From NCBI RefSeq assembly GCF_000002075.1, contig NW_004797469.1:761093-825092 (forward strand): a stretch of 64,000 nt of DNA. The letters are read 5' to 3'. Under the pieces are notes generated by a model that made no database searches, was not told the origin of the DNA, and saw only the letters and a list, made by a program, of their open reading frames with translations. Each line of letters starts with the position of its first letter. Within the stretch, counting starts at the first letter, position 1. Positions 14,160 to 27,800 of this stretch are shown here, piece after piece. The DNA is from Aplysia californica. Its lineage: Eukaryota; Mollusca; Gastropoda; Aplysiida; Aplysiidae. The position numbers and the translations under genes were made by a program.

Positions 14160-15270
14160 TCCAGTTCATCCCGCTCTGGGGGCTTTCCGCACTTCTCCGG
14201 TGGAGAGCCTCCAGGCCAAGGTAAACATACCATCATTCGCACTCAGACGCACACGACTCTCACTTCAATATGCAATTAAACAGCTCAACACCAGAGAACC
14301 CAGCACATGACTGCATTTTGAAAACAAAACCAGACACCATAAACAAATTCGAAAAAGACGAAAAACTCATCAAACCCTTCGGCCTCAGAGTCTGTGGGGA
14401 CCTTAAAAACATACACTTTTCCAAACAAGACATCCAACAATTTCTTTTCCCCGACCTCTCTCCGTGGCACCTCACCAAGGCAAAAGTAGACTTACAGCTG
14501 ACCACACACAACAAAGCAAGCACAAACACCAAAACATTTAAAATAGAATACATGTCACAAAAAAGTTATACAAAAATACCCCGACTTCAGAGGGCTCTAA
14601 ATCGGACTCTGCAGTGGGCGCCCTTGCCCTATCCTCAAACTGTATACATGTACACTGGAGGAGACTCCATCCCGAAGACTCCATTTTTTCTGAGGAGGCC
14701 ACTGCCTTTGACATGGCACTGGACTTTGTAGGAAATAAATTCTGCTAACGAATCTTTCCTTATCCTATCTGACTCTCTGTCTTGCATCACCTCACTTACA
14801 AACTACACACTCTTACACCCAAAAATAGTTAGGTTACAACAAAAATACACGCTTTGGCTGAAACCAGGCTAACTGGCCATGTGGGCATCCGAGGAAACGA
14901 GCAAGTGGACCTCCTGGCGAAGGAATCCTCGTCCCTTCTGTTTGGATCAACGACGAACACTCTCCCACAGACGGACTTTAAAAATAAAGTAAAAAACTAC
15001 ACCTCCAGCCTGTGGGAGACTCATTGAAAAAAAAACACCCAAGAAAACAATCAATTACACAAGCGAAAACCTTCGGGCCTCTCCAGAAAAGACAAGTCCT
15101 TTTTGCTCGATTACGCTTCGGACGCACGTCCCTAACACGTAAATATCTCCTTCAGGAAGATGAGAAGCCGTTCTGTGTTGGATGTGACACAGATTTCTAC
15201 CATTAGACACATTTTAACAGAATGTCTAGACTTCGGGGAGATCCGAAGGAAATACAGTATAATCCACTGG
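14160..15270 (+). mobile_element. LINE copy 2 (post-RT, RNase H, C-terminus), broken
   Basis: Same family as LINE copies 1 and 3. It begins at GAFRTSPVESLQAKVN (about 14180), keeps the linker that copy 1 has lost, then degenerate RNase H pieces (EEATAFDMALDFV near 14695, TGHVGIRGNEQVDLLAKESS near 14870) and the C-terminal RHILTECLDFGEIRRKY (about 15205). It is interrupted by several stops and frame changes; 14270-14731 is the longest open piece. 5' truncated against the Tc1 fragment and 3' truncated against a SINE-1 fragment. Confidence 0.85.
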
Positions 15271-15284
15271 TATCGAAAGCCAAT

Positions 15285-15585
15285 GAAATTTTGAATTTTG
15301 GCAGGGTGGCGGCCGAAGCCTCCTCTTGTCGATTTTGGATCACCAAGGGAACGTTAACGTTCGCAACCTGCACACGGGACCTCCGAGATTTTTTGCCCTT
15401 CAGAGAAGGCTAGATGTAAATCTTACCTACCATGAAATCAGGGGTGTAGCTGAAAGACAGCAGTAAGGAGCTATGGAGTAGCAGTAGAAAGGCTGCAGAA
15501 AGAGTTCGGACCCCAGAGGATGGGGCAAAGGAGGTGAGGGAGTGAGGGCAGAAAGTTGAAAAAGGAAAGCAGACGACAGAAGTCG
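15285..15585 (-). mobile_element. SINE-1 fragment E
   Basis: Matches the middle of SINE-1 (aaattttgaattttggc, tggcggccgaagcctcc, gctgaaagacagcagtaagg) on the minus strand. It lacks both the tRNA head and the shared 3' tail. Truncated by the neighbouring Gypsy fossil or by deletion. Confidence 0.85.
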
Positions 15586-15589
15586 TGAG

Positions 15590-18500
15590 TTTGGGAACTT
15601 AACCAGTGGTCTAGATGCTTGACGTCCAGCTTGACCGCGTACGATCGGTACAGGGATATGGTGGACAGTGGACATTGCTTCGGTATGAACCACCCTCGCA
15701 CTGCTTGGAGGTCATGATGAGGCTCTCCTGACTGCAAGAGGCGTTGTCGGTTTCTGCAAAGAAACCCTCTCTTTGTATAGACGATGTAAGTATCTACTTG
15801 CTCTTTCACTTGAGCTGGTTCCCATGTACCGCTGTCACTGTTCCGGTGCCTGATGAACTCCTGGGGTTTCAAGGTAGGGGGATGTTTTGTGAGTGACGGT
15901 TGTAGCATTTTGCGTGTTTTTGTTTCCTGTTTTTGATCACGCAACTGCTAACGATCCTTTTGGTCCGGTTTGCAGAAGGAATAAGCGCCTCCAGCTTTCT
16001 TCCCATGAACATTTCAGCTGGAGAGGGTTGGTCTGTTTTGTCTGTTGCTCCGAAATTGAGGATGCGCAGACTGGCCATTGTCTTTTGCTTTTACGAGGAT
16101 TTGTTTCACAGTATGCACTGTTCTCTCTGCAGAGCCATTAGACCTTGGATACCGTGGACTGGATGTCGTATGTTCAATCTATTTCCATGAGTCTTTCAAG
16201 GGTCTTAAAATCTGTGGACGAGTAATGTGGTCCGTTGTCAGTTTTATGTTGTGTAATCCACGACAAGACGGTAGTTTTTTTCTTCCGAAGAAATAAGATC
16301 TGCCCCTACCTTTTCAAATGGTCTTTCTGGAATGGTGTGACTTTGTAATGGCTGTCTTTGATGATTTTTCTTATATTTCAGACATTTCGGGTATACCCCA
16401 ACCAGTCTTTTAATGTCTCTAGATATTCCAGGCCAGTACACACTTTGGTGTGCTCTTTGCTAGGACATCTCTATGCCCATGTTTCCTTGGTGAATTTTTG
16501 ATAAAATATATTTCTGAAAGGCCGCAAGTATTACAATTTGTTGTCCTTAGAGAAGTAGCCTTTTGTAAAATACTAGTTCTTCCCTGAAGGTCCAAAATGG
16601 CTTAGCTGTTAAAGGCACTTTTAGATATGCTTTCAGGCCAAACTTTTTTTCTGAGACTTGAAAGTAGCGGGCACTGCTCATCTGCCAGCAAGAGGCGTTT
16701 TATTTCTTTCATCCGTTATTGTGAAGCTGCAGCTTGCTGCATCACCAGGTCAACAAATGTATTCATTTCTGTTTCCAAAATTTCTGGTTTTGTTTGTGTT
16801 GCTACAGCCCTGGACAGGTTACGCACCTGGTCCTTTCCTCTTTGTGGCTTCAGTTCGTGTATCCCACGTTGAGTGTTTGGAGCCTGAGCATAAATCGTTG
16901 TATTCTTGCTGGGCACTTGTCGTTCGCCTTATTTTTTATGGTGATGAGAGATTTATAATCAGTTTTCACTGTCACTTTTCTTCCGAAGATACACTGACGG
17001 AAACTTTCCATGGCAAATACTACACGTGTAAAAGCCAGCTTCTCTTTCTCTGTCATGGCATAGTTTACTTTTGCACTGGTCATACTCCTGGGTGGAAAGG
17101 CCACTAGTTTGTTGTCCTGGAGGAGAAATGCTCCCAGTCCGTCTTTACATGCGTCAGCTGACACGACCACAGGCTTGTTTGGGTCAAAGAATGCCACAGC
17201 TTGTCTTTTGGAGAGGATCTGTTTTATGTCATTCACAGCTTTTCCGTGCTGGGAGAACCTTTGCAATTCTACATCTTTCTGTAGAAGCTGACGGAGTGGC
17301 GCAGTTTTTTCTGACATGTTAGGAATGTATTATTTAGTCAAATATGTTACCGCATGCTAAGAAATCGCATCAGATCTTGTCTATTCTTTGGTGCATGCAT
17401 GTTTTTTTATGGCTGTCACCTTTGACATATTCGGAAGAATTTGCATTTTGTTTTGTTGAACTTCAGTCCGTTCTCTCTTGCTCTCTGCAAGACTTGGCGC
17501 AAGCGTTTACAATGTACTTCTGCTCCAGATACAGGGGTCATCTTCACAGCTCACAACTCATTTAATATCTCCCAAAAATATATTGCATTATTTTCTGGAA
17601 GACTTCTGGAGCTGACTTTATTCCGAATGGTAGACTAAGAAACTTGAATCTACCAAATGGTGTAGCAAATGTACAGAGCTCCGAGCTTTTGTGATCCATT
17701 GGTACCTGCCAGAAACCGCTTGAGTCATCAAGCTTTGTAAAGTATTTGGCACCTTTTTATCTCTTTTGTGACTTCTTCTAGTGTTTGCAACTGGTAGTGT
17801 TCCCTTTTTATGGCCTTGTTAAGCCTTTTTGCAATCAATGCAGACCTGGATGTCTCCAATAAATATTGGTTTCATTACCGTAATCATGGGGTTCACCCAG
17901 TCTGTCGGTTCTTCTAACTTTTTGATGACTCCGAGGATCTGCATCCTTTCAAGTTCAACTTTCACCTTTGGCCACATCGCTAAGGAACTCGCCTAGTAGC
18001 AGCAACAACAGGAGTAACGTTGTGTTCCCCTTAATGTGATGTGTATCCTTGATGCAGCCCATCTCTCTGAAAATATCACTGTACTCTTTTAGTATTTTTG
18101 ATAATTCTTGAGGACTTTCATGTCCTGTCTGTGGCTTCAGTTCGTGTATCTTTTGGGTGGTGTTCATTTCAGAACACGTTTGCAATCCCATTATTAATTG
18201 GGCATCGGGTGATGACGCCACCACGAAGTCCAAAGTCCACGTTGTCTATTTCCTTTATGGAAACGAGCGAGGCCACTCACTGGGATTTTATTCTCCGAGA
18301 ATGATGTCAGTCTTACTTTTGATGAGACTACATGTCGGCCTACCAATGCATCAATTTGTTTTGCCTGTTGCTCTGAGATGACATTTACTTGAGCTCCTGT
18401 GTCCAGCTTGACTTTTATCTGCTGGCCTCTATAGTTGCGTTCAACGAACCAGTTTTCTTCCTCTTGTTTATGGTTATTTACTTACTGCACCTACAAAGAA

Positions 18501-18930
18501 CTCTTCATCCCTTCGGATCTCATGGCACCTTTGTTCTTTTGTTTCTACTTTTTGCTGAACGATTTGTTTAACTCTGCACACTTTGGCAAAGTGATAGTTT
18601 TGTAGGGGATTTTTGTGCAAATGTTGCAGGTTTTTCCAAAAGCCCGATATGCTCTTCTTCCATGAACGTTTCCGCGTCTGTTGCAGTGAAAGGTTGGTGT
18701 CTCGACTTTCTTCAGTTTTCTTGGTGATCTTACGAACTTCTTTGTCTTCACCTCATTCACTGCTTCTGCCTCCTCAGCCATTATGGTGAGCACTTTTCTG
18801 GATTCTTCATTCAGTGGTCAAATTTTAATAGACATTAAAGATTCAAGGGTGAGGTCTGAGGGCGTTCGTTCTTTTACCACCATTTTCTTATTTCCACGAC
18901 AATACGGTCTCTGATCATGTCTTGGGGTCT
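15590..18930 (-). mobile_element. Ty3/Gypsy LTR-retrotransposon fossil, internal region
   Basis: A Metaviridae-type relic on the minus strand. Parts in order along it: gag C-terminus with zinc-knuckle region (about 18900-18540), protease region (about 18450-18000), reverse transcriptase (about 17960-17340), RNase H (about 17320-16850), and integrase with zinc-binding and core parts plus the pol C-terminus (about 16500-15700). No LTR could be seen at either end. It is broken, with probably more than ten interruptions, so it is old and inactive. The left side abuts a SINE-1 fragment and the right side a SINE tail. Confidence 0.85.
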
Positions 18931-18933
18931 CTT

Positions 18934-18993
18934 GTTGTACTCTCATGACACTTATGACCATATGCAGTTGCAAGCGCCGTAGAACTCTTACTA
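18934..18993 (+). mobile_element. Truncated SINE tail
   Basis: Only the shared tail is present: cttatgaccatatgcagttg, then caagcgccgtagaactctta. 5'-truncated retroposon at the right border of the Gypsy fossil. Confidence 0.7.
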
Positions 18994-19242
18994 AACTACA
19001 CAAGTCCTGTCTGTACAAGAACTGTATAAACACTGTATAAAGTCGGCCCTAGCCCAAATCATTCATTTCTTGGCTTTTAGACATACCATTCATGCATATT
19101 ATATTCCTATCTGCGGTACGTTGTGCCTTATGCAACAGGTGTTTGACATTTTTGGAGCAGTCCGGCAAAAGCTTATCTTGATGAACTCAGAATAGTATTA
19201 GGTAATACCTGTACGTATTACGTATTATAGTACATGCACGTG

Positions 19243-19252
19243 TATATTAAAA
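19243..19252 (+). promoter_or_regulatory. Possible TATA box of the ShK-like secreted-protein gene
   Basis: tatattaaaa lies about 74 bp upstream of the start codon at 19317, a normal distance for a TATA box with a short 5' UTR. Position is the only evidence. Confidence 0.3.
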
Positions 19253-19316
19253 TTTGTAATGTCAAGCTCCGTTCAATTGCTTCTGGGCTGTCGTGAAGAC
19301 AGAAAGTCTCGACACT

Positions 19317-19382
19317 ATGACGTCAACAAACGCACTAGGTGTGATTCTTCTTGGTGTGACATGTTTAACTTTGTGTTGCTGG
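19317..19382 (+). CDS. ShK-like gene, exon 1 (signal peptide)
   Basis: ATG at 19317 opens 22 codons with a hydrophobic core (ALGVILLGVTCLTLCC). It ends TGG|gtaagt, a perfect donor in phase 0. Immediately after the donor comes a long CA repeat. Confidence 0.6.
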
Positions 19383-19397
19383 GTAAGTACATTCACA

Positions 19398-19463
<66 letters not shown>

Positions 19464-19477
19464 CACACACACACACG

Positions 19478-19521
<44 letters not shown>

Positions 19522-20115
19522 CACGCATACACACACACCACACACACACACACATACAGACACACACGCACCACACATACAGACACACACACACCACACA
19601 CACACACACATACAGACACACACGCACCACACATACAGACACACACACACCACACACACACACACATACAGACACGCACGCACCACACATACAGACACAC
19701 ACGCACCACACATACACACCACACACACACAGGCGAGCGCGAACAACCCACATTATGTATGTAATATACCTTGAGATTATACTCTAGATTCTTTATTTAA
19801 AATCATCTTTCTTTAATCTACTCTCCTTGTCCTTTCTGTTTCTTGGTGAAGTGTAATTTTTTTCAAATCCATTCAATGATTACAACTATTCTCCTTCAAT
19901 AACGCTGATGAAATAGTCTTTTAGCTGCTTTTCTTTAAATAGTTAACGACATAGGCTAGTTATAAAAGACATAAGAATCTACGTTAATCCGAAAATTCTT
20001 CATGCCGTGTACGGTATAGGTATCACATATTACTATCCTACCCATAAGTTCTCTGTGTATAGTCTTCACATACAGCCGGGCCGTACTTTAATTTAAAGTA
20101 TAGAAGAATACCACA

Positions 20116-20179
<64 letters not shown>

Positions 20180-20180
20180 G

Positions 20181-20236
<56 letters not shown>

Positions 20237-21722
20237 AGGTTTCAAATATTTTAGCCGCACCGTACCTTACAGTTCAGCCTTTACATCGTGCTGTACACAT
20301 AGGCCTCTTTCTTACATCAACACAGGCCCAAAGAAACAGAATGTCGGAAATCAGTTGTGAGCCACCGACAGAGGTCACTGCCCTGCTAGACTTACTTTCA
20401 GGTAGGCCTGTATTTCTCAAAGGATTTTGTTTTACTTTCTTAAAAAAATAAGTCATAAAAAATGAGAAAAAAACAACAAAGATTAACAGGTGCTCAAATT
20501 AATGCTTTGGCACGCCGGCTTACACGCAGGCCCAAATAGACACATTGTCTGCACCAGGGATACGCCAATTATCTGTATGAGGCATGTATTGGGCCTCATG
20601 TCAGTGGAAAACAGACACAAAGTGGCTCAGGTCAGGGCGTACATGAGGGTGGCGGCTGATAAGCAACACCCACTTCACGAAGCCATTGGAGCAATCAAGG
20701 GAAATCGCCTAAAACGAGGAGCTTCTTGGTGGCTGAGGCTGAAAAAACCATCAAGGAAGTCTGCCCACTGGAAGATATAAAGCGGGGTTAAGAATGGATA
20801 AAGATGCATGAGAGACAGCAGGGAGATTTTGGGAAGGTAGTGATTACGCTGAACAGAGAATGTAGAGAGTGGCCGCTTGGGGCGACAGATGCTGAGATAC
20901 GACAATTGATAGAAGAAAACTCACGGCACGGAGATGTGGTTGTATACACGGATGGATCTGTTAAACGAGGGGGAAAATCTGGATGGGGCTTCTCAGCAAG
21001 AGTGAGTGGCAGATTGGTGCAGGAACAGCAGAGAGCATACGATATGACAACATCTAGCATGAGAATGGAGATAGAGGCAATCACTCAGGCTTTCAAATGG
21101 GTCACAACAACTCGACAAGCACATGTGGTCTTTATCACACTCTCAGAGCACTTTGAGGAAGATTGAAAGTGGGAACCTTAGAGCTGAAAGGACAGAGCTC
21201 CTGAAGAAGACAACACAGAAAAAGATCACGTTGATCTTCACCCCGGGCCATGCTGGAGTCAAGCGCAATGAGCAGGCTGATGAGCTCGCTGGGAAAGCAA
21301 AACCAGAAGGGAAGCTGTACCCTGACAAACCTGAAATTGTACGTTCAGTCAAGGAAAAAAGAGAAAAAGAACAAGAGACGGAATACCATCATCTTGAGCG
21401 ACTTTGTGAGCTTGAAATTGGATGGGGCGCCTGCAGAAGTTCAAGATTGAGTGGGAGGAGCAGAAGGCTATGGAATCAACCATTGCTTGGAACCGTCATC
21501 ATCTACACACTTCGAGATGTGCTTCTTCAGGGGACGGAGTGCTAATGGGAATGCCCCTTGTGCAGTGATGTCGGTCCTTCACACAAGTAAACAAGCAAGT
21601 AAACAAGACACATTGTGTTAATCAGTGTTAAATTCTGGGGGTGCTCGACAGGCGCTCTGGTGTGGTTTCCTCCGGTTTGCTCCTTCCTTCCTATCAAACA
21701 TCAATCGCCTTTATAGCTCCTT

Positions 21723-21806
<84 letters not shown>

Positions 21807-24800
21807 TCACGCGCGTGTGTGTTTGTTACACTCTCTTGTAACACCTAATCTTCGGCACTTACATGACCTAGAATCCTTGATATATAATCTAATTGTGTTC
21901 CAAGAGCTTAAAACTCTTACTAGTTTTTTTAAAGTGTAAGACTCGGTCATACTTCACATTTTTAAATGGCGTACGTCACAATTTTACTTTAAGCATTTGA
22001 TATACATGTAGCTGAAGAAATAAAACAAACTTTGGAAACTGGGATTTATGTAAAGACAATGTCGGAAGATTATATGCACGTATTTTATGCATGTGTTTAA
22101 ACCTATGTGTGTTTGTACAGTAGCGGGACTGGAATAATAAGCATGTGGGAGGCCTGGGGCCTGCTTGAAAGGGAGGCGCCCTTTCCAACTTCCCCTTTTG
22201 CATACACTTACACTGCAGACGAGTAACCTAAATCCTAATAATATACAATATAATATTAATATAAATAGAACACTTTAAGTTTGGAAATAGGAGTTTACCG
22301 AAGGGGGACTATTCTTCCAATGTTATAATAATATGTAGCGTATAAACACAAAATGAAAATAAATTGAACAAAAGTTGTTCTTACCAGATTTATATTTACA
22401 CTGAGGAATTCAGTTAAATTTATATTTAATATTTCATGAAAACTTATGGTATAACTAACAAGTAAAATATATCGCTCAAACAAGAGAATAGATGGAGTTA
22501 AAGCCATAGCAGCCCAGACACTTTTTTGATTTTCGTGCGGAAAAGTCACTGAAAAAAATGTCATTGAAGTCTCATTCACGCCGTATTATCTGACTTGATT
22601 CTCGTGATAGCCAGATTTACAAGTCGTTTGTGCTTCACTGAAGCCCCTAATCGTTTCTCAATTAATTTGAATTTTGAGAAGGAGTGCTCATCACTTCAGT
22701 TTGATACTAGATCTACAGGTATCAGAATAAGATACACTGTTTCAAAGTTTGGGAAAGTGTCCTGCACACTGCACAACCTTGTCTACAATAGGTCTGTACA
22801 AGAAAAGCATAGCGCTGATATCTTTTGGCTCCTCGTCTGGACAAACCTGGCGAGTTGCTCCGCTGAGGCCTGAGGCTTGTCTGAAGACAGTACTTTTAGA
22901 AGGCTAAAAAGGCTAAATTGGCTTGATATCTGTTTATATGCTCGCATACGGTGGTCGAGAGAAGCGATACATTGACCAATAAAGGCACGAAATTTTCTGT
23001 TCTGTATTTTTCAGAAGGGCTGAGTTGTACTTCTTCCGCATGACTATGATCCAATGGGTTAAGACACATATTGCGGATTTTGGGTCGGGTTTGCGTCTGC
23101 ACATAGTCTGTGCTGAACCAGACAGCTCTTCGCCTTGCTTCTCATTTGTGTTGAAGGATTTTTCAAGCTGGTCATTGACACCAGAGCAGAACATGTACCG
23201 GTATTTTGATCAAGTTTTGCTTGTTGGAGATTTTTACTAGTAGAATCTGTTCTTGGTTATCTGTATCAACAGTCCTGTCTCACAGAGTACACACCCTTTT
23301 TCTTCACTGCACTCAGCAATTTTGTTCAGCACCTCCTTAATCTGCTGATAGTCATGCCTAAGTGCCACCGTTACGTCAGCTCTACAGGACCAACCGGTTG
23401 TTGTTACACGTTTGAGAGTCAATGATGAATCATTGTGTTTCAAAGACTCAGCCAGAAGTTGATGACGATACGTTAAAATTGTGAAGAAGACGAACAGCTT
23501 TTCAAGGAAGTAAAAAAAATTGTACAGCAGTCGAGTAATATTTTATTGCATTTTAACCAAGTTTAGAGAATGTTCTGTACAAGGAATTCAGGATGCAACA
23601 CCGTTCTTCTCTCTCACTTTGGATTGTAGACCATTGTATTTACTACTCATTGCAGATGCGATGTTGTAGCTCTGTCCGCGACAGTTTCCCAGATCTAGAT
23701 CAAGTATCTTCAACAATTTCATTGAGGCATTTGATATCTCTTGAGCGTCCTGGCATTTGTTTGCTATGGATATTATATTACAAAGCATTCCATGACGGAC
23801 TGGCAGGAAATGAAGAACTCGCCAGACTGGTGAAACGACTGGATGAAACACCAACCAGATATTCTGATATGGCAAGGAACTTAGTGCCAATTAAACAAAG
23901 ATGATGAGAAATAGTGACGAATCTATTAAAACCAAAATTGCGGTCAATGGTCAACGGCTTGAAAAAGTCGACCTGTTTATGTACCTTGGTGCTACCATCA
24001 GCCAAGAAGGGTCCAAGCCAGAAGTCCATGCAAGAATTGCACACACGACAGGGCGCTTACAAAACTAAGACCAATATGGAAAGTGGGCGCTCATATATTA
24101 CCTTTTGAAGTTGCGAGCGCCGTAAAACCTACAACAAAAACAGAAGAAAAAAAACCAATGGAAAAGGAAAGATAGAAACATCTCAGTAAATTCCTAAATC
24201 AGACTACTCTACATGTATTCCCTCGTCATCTCCATCCTTCTGTATGCTTGTGAATCATGGACCTGGACAGTGGACAGCAGAGCTTCAAAGGAAGATCCAA
24301 GCAGCCGAAATGAGATGCTTTAGGCGACTCGTTGGCATCTCATACAATTTGTTTTGTTTTGTTTTTGTAAAGTGTTTTACGGCGCTCGCAACTGCATAAG
24401 GTCATATGAGCGCGCAGGATACACCTAATATTTTCAGTTGGTAGGAAATTTTGAATTTTGCCCGGGTGGCGGCCGAAGCCTACTCTTATCGATTTTAGAC
24501 CACCAAGGGATCTTTAACGTGCGCAATTTGCGCACGGGCCCTCCGACATTTTTCGCCCTTGTCCGAGAAGGCTATGTGTAGATCTTTCCTACCAGAAGAT
24601 CAGGGGTGTGGCAGAAAGACAGCAGTAAGGAGGAGCCAAGGAGTAGCAATAGACAGGCTGCAGAAAGAGTCAGGAGCCCAGAGGAGGGGGCAAAGGAGGT
24701 GAGGGGGTGGGGGCAGAAAGTGGAAATGAAAGCAGACGACAGAACATCGCTAGAGAGCAGGAAAGAAGGTGAAAGGAGACGATTTTAGAGAAGAAAAATT

Positions 24801-27800
24801 TTCAGTCGCTATCCGGATTCGAACCCGGGACCTTTTGAATGAGAGGCCAACACCTTAACCTCTGGGCCACGAGAGCCCCCTCTCATACAAAGACCACGTC
24901 ACAAATGAGGAAGTGCGCAGTAGAGTGAAACAACACGTAAGACACTATTTAGACTCGCTGTCTACCGTGAAACGAAGAAAAATGAATTGGTATGGTCATG
25001 TAACAAGATCGTGGGGCCCATCTAAAACCATTCTTCAGGGAACTGTGAAGGGGAGGTGAAAAGGAGAGGAAGGCAAAGAAAAAAGTGGACCGACAATATT
25101 GCGGAGTGGACAGGGAAATCCTTCGCACAAACTCAGGCACTTGCTAAAAAAAAAAAAAAAACGAAAAGAAAAACGTGAAAAGTAGAGGCACCTACCTAAT
25201 GATTCTCTTTACCAATATTATCATACAGCGCCCCTACAGTCTTCGTGGATTATGAGATCATCAGTAAGCAGTAAGTCCATGGGGCCATCTTTCTCCATTT
25301 ATCTCAATACAAGGTTAACCCTATCCGTACGCCCTGGGGTCATTTTGTACCCTCGGGGTTATATTGTTCACATTTTAGAATACTTCACTTCTACTTCTAG
25401 TACGAAGATCTCTTTAAAACTGTCAATATTTCTCAAAAATCATTTTGACAGACTGCTATGCAAAGCGTACGTATCGAATTAACGAGTAAATTTCCTCTTT
25501 GGAAAGTGATGGTACAGACAGAGTTCCCCACATCGTATGGATACGCACGAGTCACATGTGATGACACATTGATCAGATGAAGATTTCATTCGAGAAAAAA
25601 TATATACATGTTTTGCTTAAGTAAGTTGGTCAATGCGGACTGCATCGTGTGTGGAGTCCAAAGAGATTTAGTAGTACCTCTTAACTCGAGAAATCATTTC
25701 TCCGAGGACTTGTTCACCCATTGCACTAAGTTTGTCCATTGTGGTAGATGACAGATAGTTTATGTGTCCCTTGCAGGAGCTCGGGATACATTTGGGGGCC
25801 CCCTAAACGTTTATTTTGAAAGGACAGCCGACATCGGAGAATTCACGATGGTGAAATTGACAAATTAGCTCTTCAGTAGGGCATAGACACCGTTCTCTTT
25901 TATACCACAAGGGGAAACAATTCTTGGAAGCTGGGGACCACAGAATTCTACACTTAGTGTAGAATTCTGTGCTGGGGACAAAAGTCTACTTCTGCTCGTA
26001 CCTGTTATTTTTCGACAAAAGTCTACTTCGGCGGGAATAGACAATCTCGTTCATGTTATGTTTCGACAAAAGTCGTTCAAGGCAGTGAAAGGGTTACAAC
26101 TTATTGCCTATAATATAGCGTCCCCGAGATTTCGTAAGTTTTCTAAAGAGTCTCTACGCCAAATGGCAACGCTTATATAGATCTACATGTTTTGTACATG
26201 TACATAATAAAATTATCATCACTGCCTATATTGGCAGGAAGCTCAGGCACCCTTTTCTCTCCCCCCCCCCCTTATCCGGCCCAGCACAGTTGTCTCAGCA
26301 TAAAAATCCAGCAGGCCTATCGAGAGAGACAAAAAGCTATCAAAGTAGATTTCAAGGAACTCAGGCTCTACCCGTTGGTTCCCTTTGACTTTGTTTAATC
26401 GATCATGGTGATACTACAACAAAGAACTCCAATTTACTCCAAAAGAAATCTAAGGGTACCCGGAAAAGTTGCAAATTGAAGGAAAAAGTCAAGAAACATT
26501 TCAAAAGGTGATACATGTACTGAGTATCCTGACCACTGACGTGCACTGAAAACTTTGCTGAAGTTTTGTATTGACTGTGAGAAAGGAGAACATTGATACA
26601 GTTATTATGATCGTTTAGTGTTGGGGAAAAAAAAGATAGAAACAATAGAGGTTGAGAACGGAAGTAGGATCCACCCAACTACCCACTCAAACCATATTTA
26701 CACATAATTTTCATTCAAGTTTTTTTTTCTGATGGACAACATTTTCTTAGTCAGATTGGTCTGCAGGTTGCATGTCCTTGTTTGGCGTACCTAGATGGTG
26801 TCACCAATTTCCAATTCCCTGTGGAAATTATTCAGATGGTTATTGTCATGTAACAAGACAACTTGGTAACTTTTTCTGCCCCTGCCCTGGTCAAGCCCTT
26901 CGTCTGAAATGAGACATGGCATCACACTGTCCAAAACAGAGCATAACTTCCTTCCTTCCTTCCTTCCTCTGGCTGACCTCCGTTAGGAGGGCGGCAGTCT
27001 GCCGCAGGCAGACAGGTAAGCGGCAACCTCTTGTGGCCTCGTCCAGAGTACATCTGGGCCCGGTCTCGTGTTGTTCTCCATAAGTGGGCCTCGATGTGCT
27101 TCCCCCCGCGGGGACTCATACAGTGCGTGCTGCAGGTCGTCAGGATTTGTGACACACGCCAGACAGGAATCATTGGGAGCGGAGCCTATTGCATGGAGAT
27201 ATGTCTGCAGGATGGGGCTCTTCGCGTTGCATCTTAGCTGTGATAACACTCTTCTCTGTCTGACGGTAAGGTCTTTTTCTTTGTCCCTCTCCGGTGGTGG
27301 CTTCACCTTTCCCCCGACGGAGTCGTGCACTCGCGCTTTCTCCCATGCGTGGGCAATGATGTAACGCGAGATGCACGAGCTTGCTGACGCGATATCGACT
27401 GAAGTGTAGGACTGGTCGAGGCGGCCTCCCTTGTTGGCCAGGGCGTCAGCTGGGTCGTTCCCGTAGATGTCGCAATGTCCTGGTATCCATTGTATGTGAA
27501 GGTGTCCGTGGATTTCACAGCATTGGCAGATAGTGGTCCACATTTTGTCCTCTATCTCAGTACGAATTGCAATCACTCCTGGACATTTGGTGTTGAACAA
27601 CTGACTGGGAGTCAGTGAAGATGTGGATTCTTTGAAAACGTGGTTGTACAGTGCGCGGAGCAGGGCGGTAGTTTCAGCTCGGTAGCTGCTTCCGTATACC
27701 GCGGGCACGGATACGCATGTTTCCTTTCCAGAAGATTTGTCTAGACACCAGCATCCTCCTCCACATAACCTGTAGCCGTCGGTGGCATGGCCGTCAGTGA

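Larger units (their letters stand above)
23785..25155 (+). mobile_element. RTE-like LINE 3' part, interrupted by SINEs
   Basis: Encodes the end of an endonuclease-RT LINE without RNase H: GNEELARLVKRLDETPTRY (23800), EKVDLFMYLGATISQEGSKP (23957), LYACESWTWTVDSRA (24240), then after the SINE SYKDHVTNEEVRSRVKQHV (24884), TVKRRKMNWYGHVTRSWGPS (24965) and TILQGTVKG. This is the classic LGATIS / WYGHVTRS tail of RTE-type elements. It ends in a poly-A run near 25146-25160. Frames change at least three times. A truncated SINE tail (24083-24150) and SINE-1 copy B interrupt it. Confidence 0.88.

Noticed and set aside
19262-19787. Long Thr-His and Cys-Val reading frames of 117-171 codons
   Set aside because: They are translations of a CA repeat on both strands in all frames. 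Only the first 22 codons before the donor at 19383 look real.
20038-20235. Arg-Glu repeat protein
   Set aside because: Translation of a CT microsatellite.
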